Shown here: positions 6,246-6,726 of the stretch, in pieces
Layout: the number at the start of each line of letters is the position of its first letter
Position numbering within the stretch: position 1 is the first letter of the stretch
Assembly (NCBI GenBank): GCA_022706165.1
Contig: JAKJDA010000165.1
Location: forward strand, 1 to 6,726
Source of the DNA: Candidatus Hydrogenedentota bacterium
GTDB lineage: Bacteria; Hydrogenedentota; Hydrogenedentia; Hydrogenedentales; SLHB01
Reading direction: 5' to 3'
DNA length: 6,726 nt
Notes under the pieces: model-generated
What the model saw: only the letters and a program-made list of their open reading frames with translations
What the model was told of the DNA's origin: nothing
Databases searched by the model: none
Made by a program: the position numbers and the translations under genes

Positions 6246-6541
6246 GCGTTCGCGCTCCCAGTGAACACGTGCACCTCCGCGACGCACTCGCGCCATGGCG
6301 TCCAGCGCAGCCGCACCGCAGTGTCCGCGATAGTGTATTGCGCGCGAAGCGTGGCGGAGAGGTGCAGGCGGGGAGCGTCGTCTTCCCACTCCGCGAGCAG
6401 TTCGCATTCGGTGAAGGTATACGGCGCAGACAGCGCTTTATACAACGCCTCTTTACAACAGAATGCCGCGCAGAAACCAGCGGCGGATTTCTGGAAGCGA
6501 TCGAGTTGTTCCGCGTCGATTCCGCATCCGGCGAGCCGCAA
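6242..6541 (-). CDS. Short AcpS-type 4'-phosphopantetheinyl transferase
   Basis: About 99 residues, likely the enzyme that converts the neighbouring apo-ACP to its holo form using CoA. From the TTG at 6541 the protein begins RLAGCGIDAEQLDRF, matching the AcpS N-terminus (G-x-G-x-D-I-x-x-x-x-R-F) with the metal-binding Asp at residue 9. FCCKEALYKAL (27-37) keeps the Glu and both Lys of the KEA-x-x-KA motif. APRLHLSATL (about 56-65) resembles the G-x-P-x-(L/V) strand. Two things are odd. The Asp-to-Glu spacing is about 22 residues rather than about 50, so the segment carrying L-(S/T)-x-x-E is missing. The C-terminal S-x-S-H strand reads VRLRWTPW without the His. TTG 6541 has GAGG 5 bases upstream, 7 bases after the ACP stop. 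An in-frame ATG at 6580 (112 residues) would overlap the ACP gene by 32 bases and lacks a clear ribosome site. Confidence 0.8.
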   Translation of the reverse strand: MRLAGCGIDAEQLDRFQKSAAGFCAAFCCKEALYKALSAPYTFTECELLAEWEDDAPRLHLSATLRAQYTIADTAVRLRWTPWRECVAEVHVFTGSANA

Positions 6542-6548
6542 CGGCGCC

Positions 6549-6725
6549 TCAGATGTCCACGTTGAGAATGCCGTTGCCATGTTTCACAATAGCGTTCGTC
6601 AGGACGATGATGTCCCCGATCGTGTTGGCGGGTTTCTTCATGAGGCGCCTGCCCAGCGCCTTCAACTCGATGGTGAGGCCGAAGGTCTTGCACACGCTCT
6701 CCAACAACGCCAACAACATCAACGA
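6549..6725 (-). CDS. Acyl carrier protein, C-terminal part, cut by window edge
   Basis: The last 58 residues of a small acyl carrier protein are visible in the minus-strand frame ending at TGA 6551-6549. They begin SLMLLALLESVCKTFGL, matching helix II of ACPs (D-S-L-x-x-x-E-L-x-x-x-L-E-x-x-F-G). The Ser codon at 6725-6723 is therefore the likely phosphopantetheine attachment site. The base before it reads C on the coding strand, compatible with GAC for the expected Asp. ANTIGDIIVLTNAIV further on matches the T-V-G-D-(L/I) helix IV. The N-terminal part, normally about 35 residues, lies outside the window. It would carry the growing chain between the ketosynthases, acyltransferase, dehydrogenase, crotonases and thioesterase. 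The next gene, a phosphopantetheinyl transferase, starts about 7 bases downstream, which suits a carrier made together with its activator. Confidence 0.85.
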   Translation of the reverse strand, partial: SLMLLALLESVCKTFGLTIELKALGRRLMKKPANTIGDIIVLTNAIVKHGNGILNVDI

Positions 6726-6726
6726 G

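Noticed and set aside
6064..6693. 209-codon minus-strand frame crossing ACP, PPTase and thioesterase genes
   Set aside because: It overlaps three motif-supported genes in another frame and its translation is compositionally odd (Arg/His-rich).

Overview
The window is a tightly packed, single-direction block of biosynthetic genes. All ten recognisable genes lie on the minus strand, so transcription runs from right (6726) to left (1). Base composition is GC-rich, about 60% by eye. GTG and TTG starts appear to be used, and most neighbouring genes are separated by 4-bp ATGA overlaps or gaps under 20 bp. This fits a bacterial operon. I cannot name the organism: an uncultured, probably Gram-negative or Planctomycetes-like bacterium is possible, but that is a guess. 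Both ends of the window cut through genes, so the operon continues on each side.

In transcription order the genes are: the C-terminal part of an acyl carrier protein (6549-6725, its phosphopantetheine serine being the first complete codon); a very short AcpS-type phosphopantetheinyl transferase (6242-6541); a YbgC/4HBT hotdog thioesterase (5835-6245); a complete FabF-type ketosynthase (4618-5838); a 115-bp gap with small inverted repeats; a FabH-fold (KAS III-like) enzyme (3378-4502); a FabD-like acyltransferase (2462-3376); a 3-hydroxyacyl-CoA dehydrogenase-family protein (1359-2465); a crotonase-fold protein lacking both usual catalytic glutamates (687-1352); a second AcpS-fold protein lacking the usual catalytic acids (303-668); and the start of a second crotonase with an intact oxyanion-hole motif (2-301).

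Together these look like a discrete-enzyme (type II) fatty acid or polyketide assembly line with its own carrier protein, carrier-activating enzyme, starter and extension ketosynthases, extender loading and product release. Its unusual feature is that no FabG-type ketoreductase or FabZ-type dehydratase is visible. In their place are beta-oxidation-type enzymes: one 3-hydroxyacyl dehydrogenase and two crotonases. I infer that these process the beta-carbon of carrier-bound chains, or build an unusual starter or extender unit. The product cannot be read from the sequence.

The points most worth following are the two AcpS-like proteins whose preserved motifs are complementary, the KAS III-like protein with a rearranged active site, and the glutamate-less crotonase next to a more normal one.
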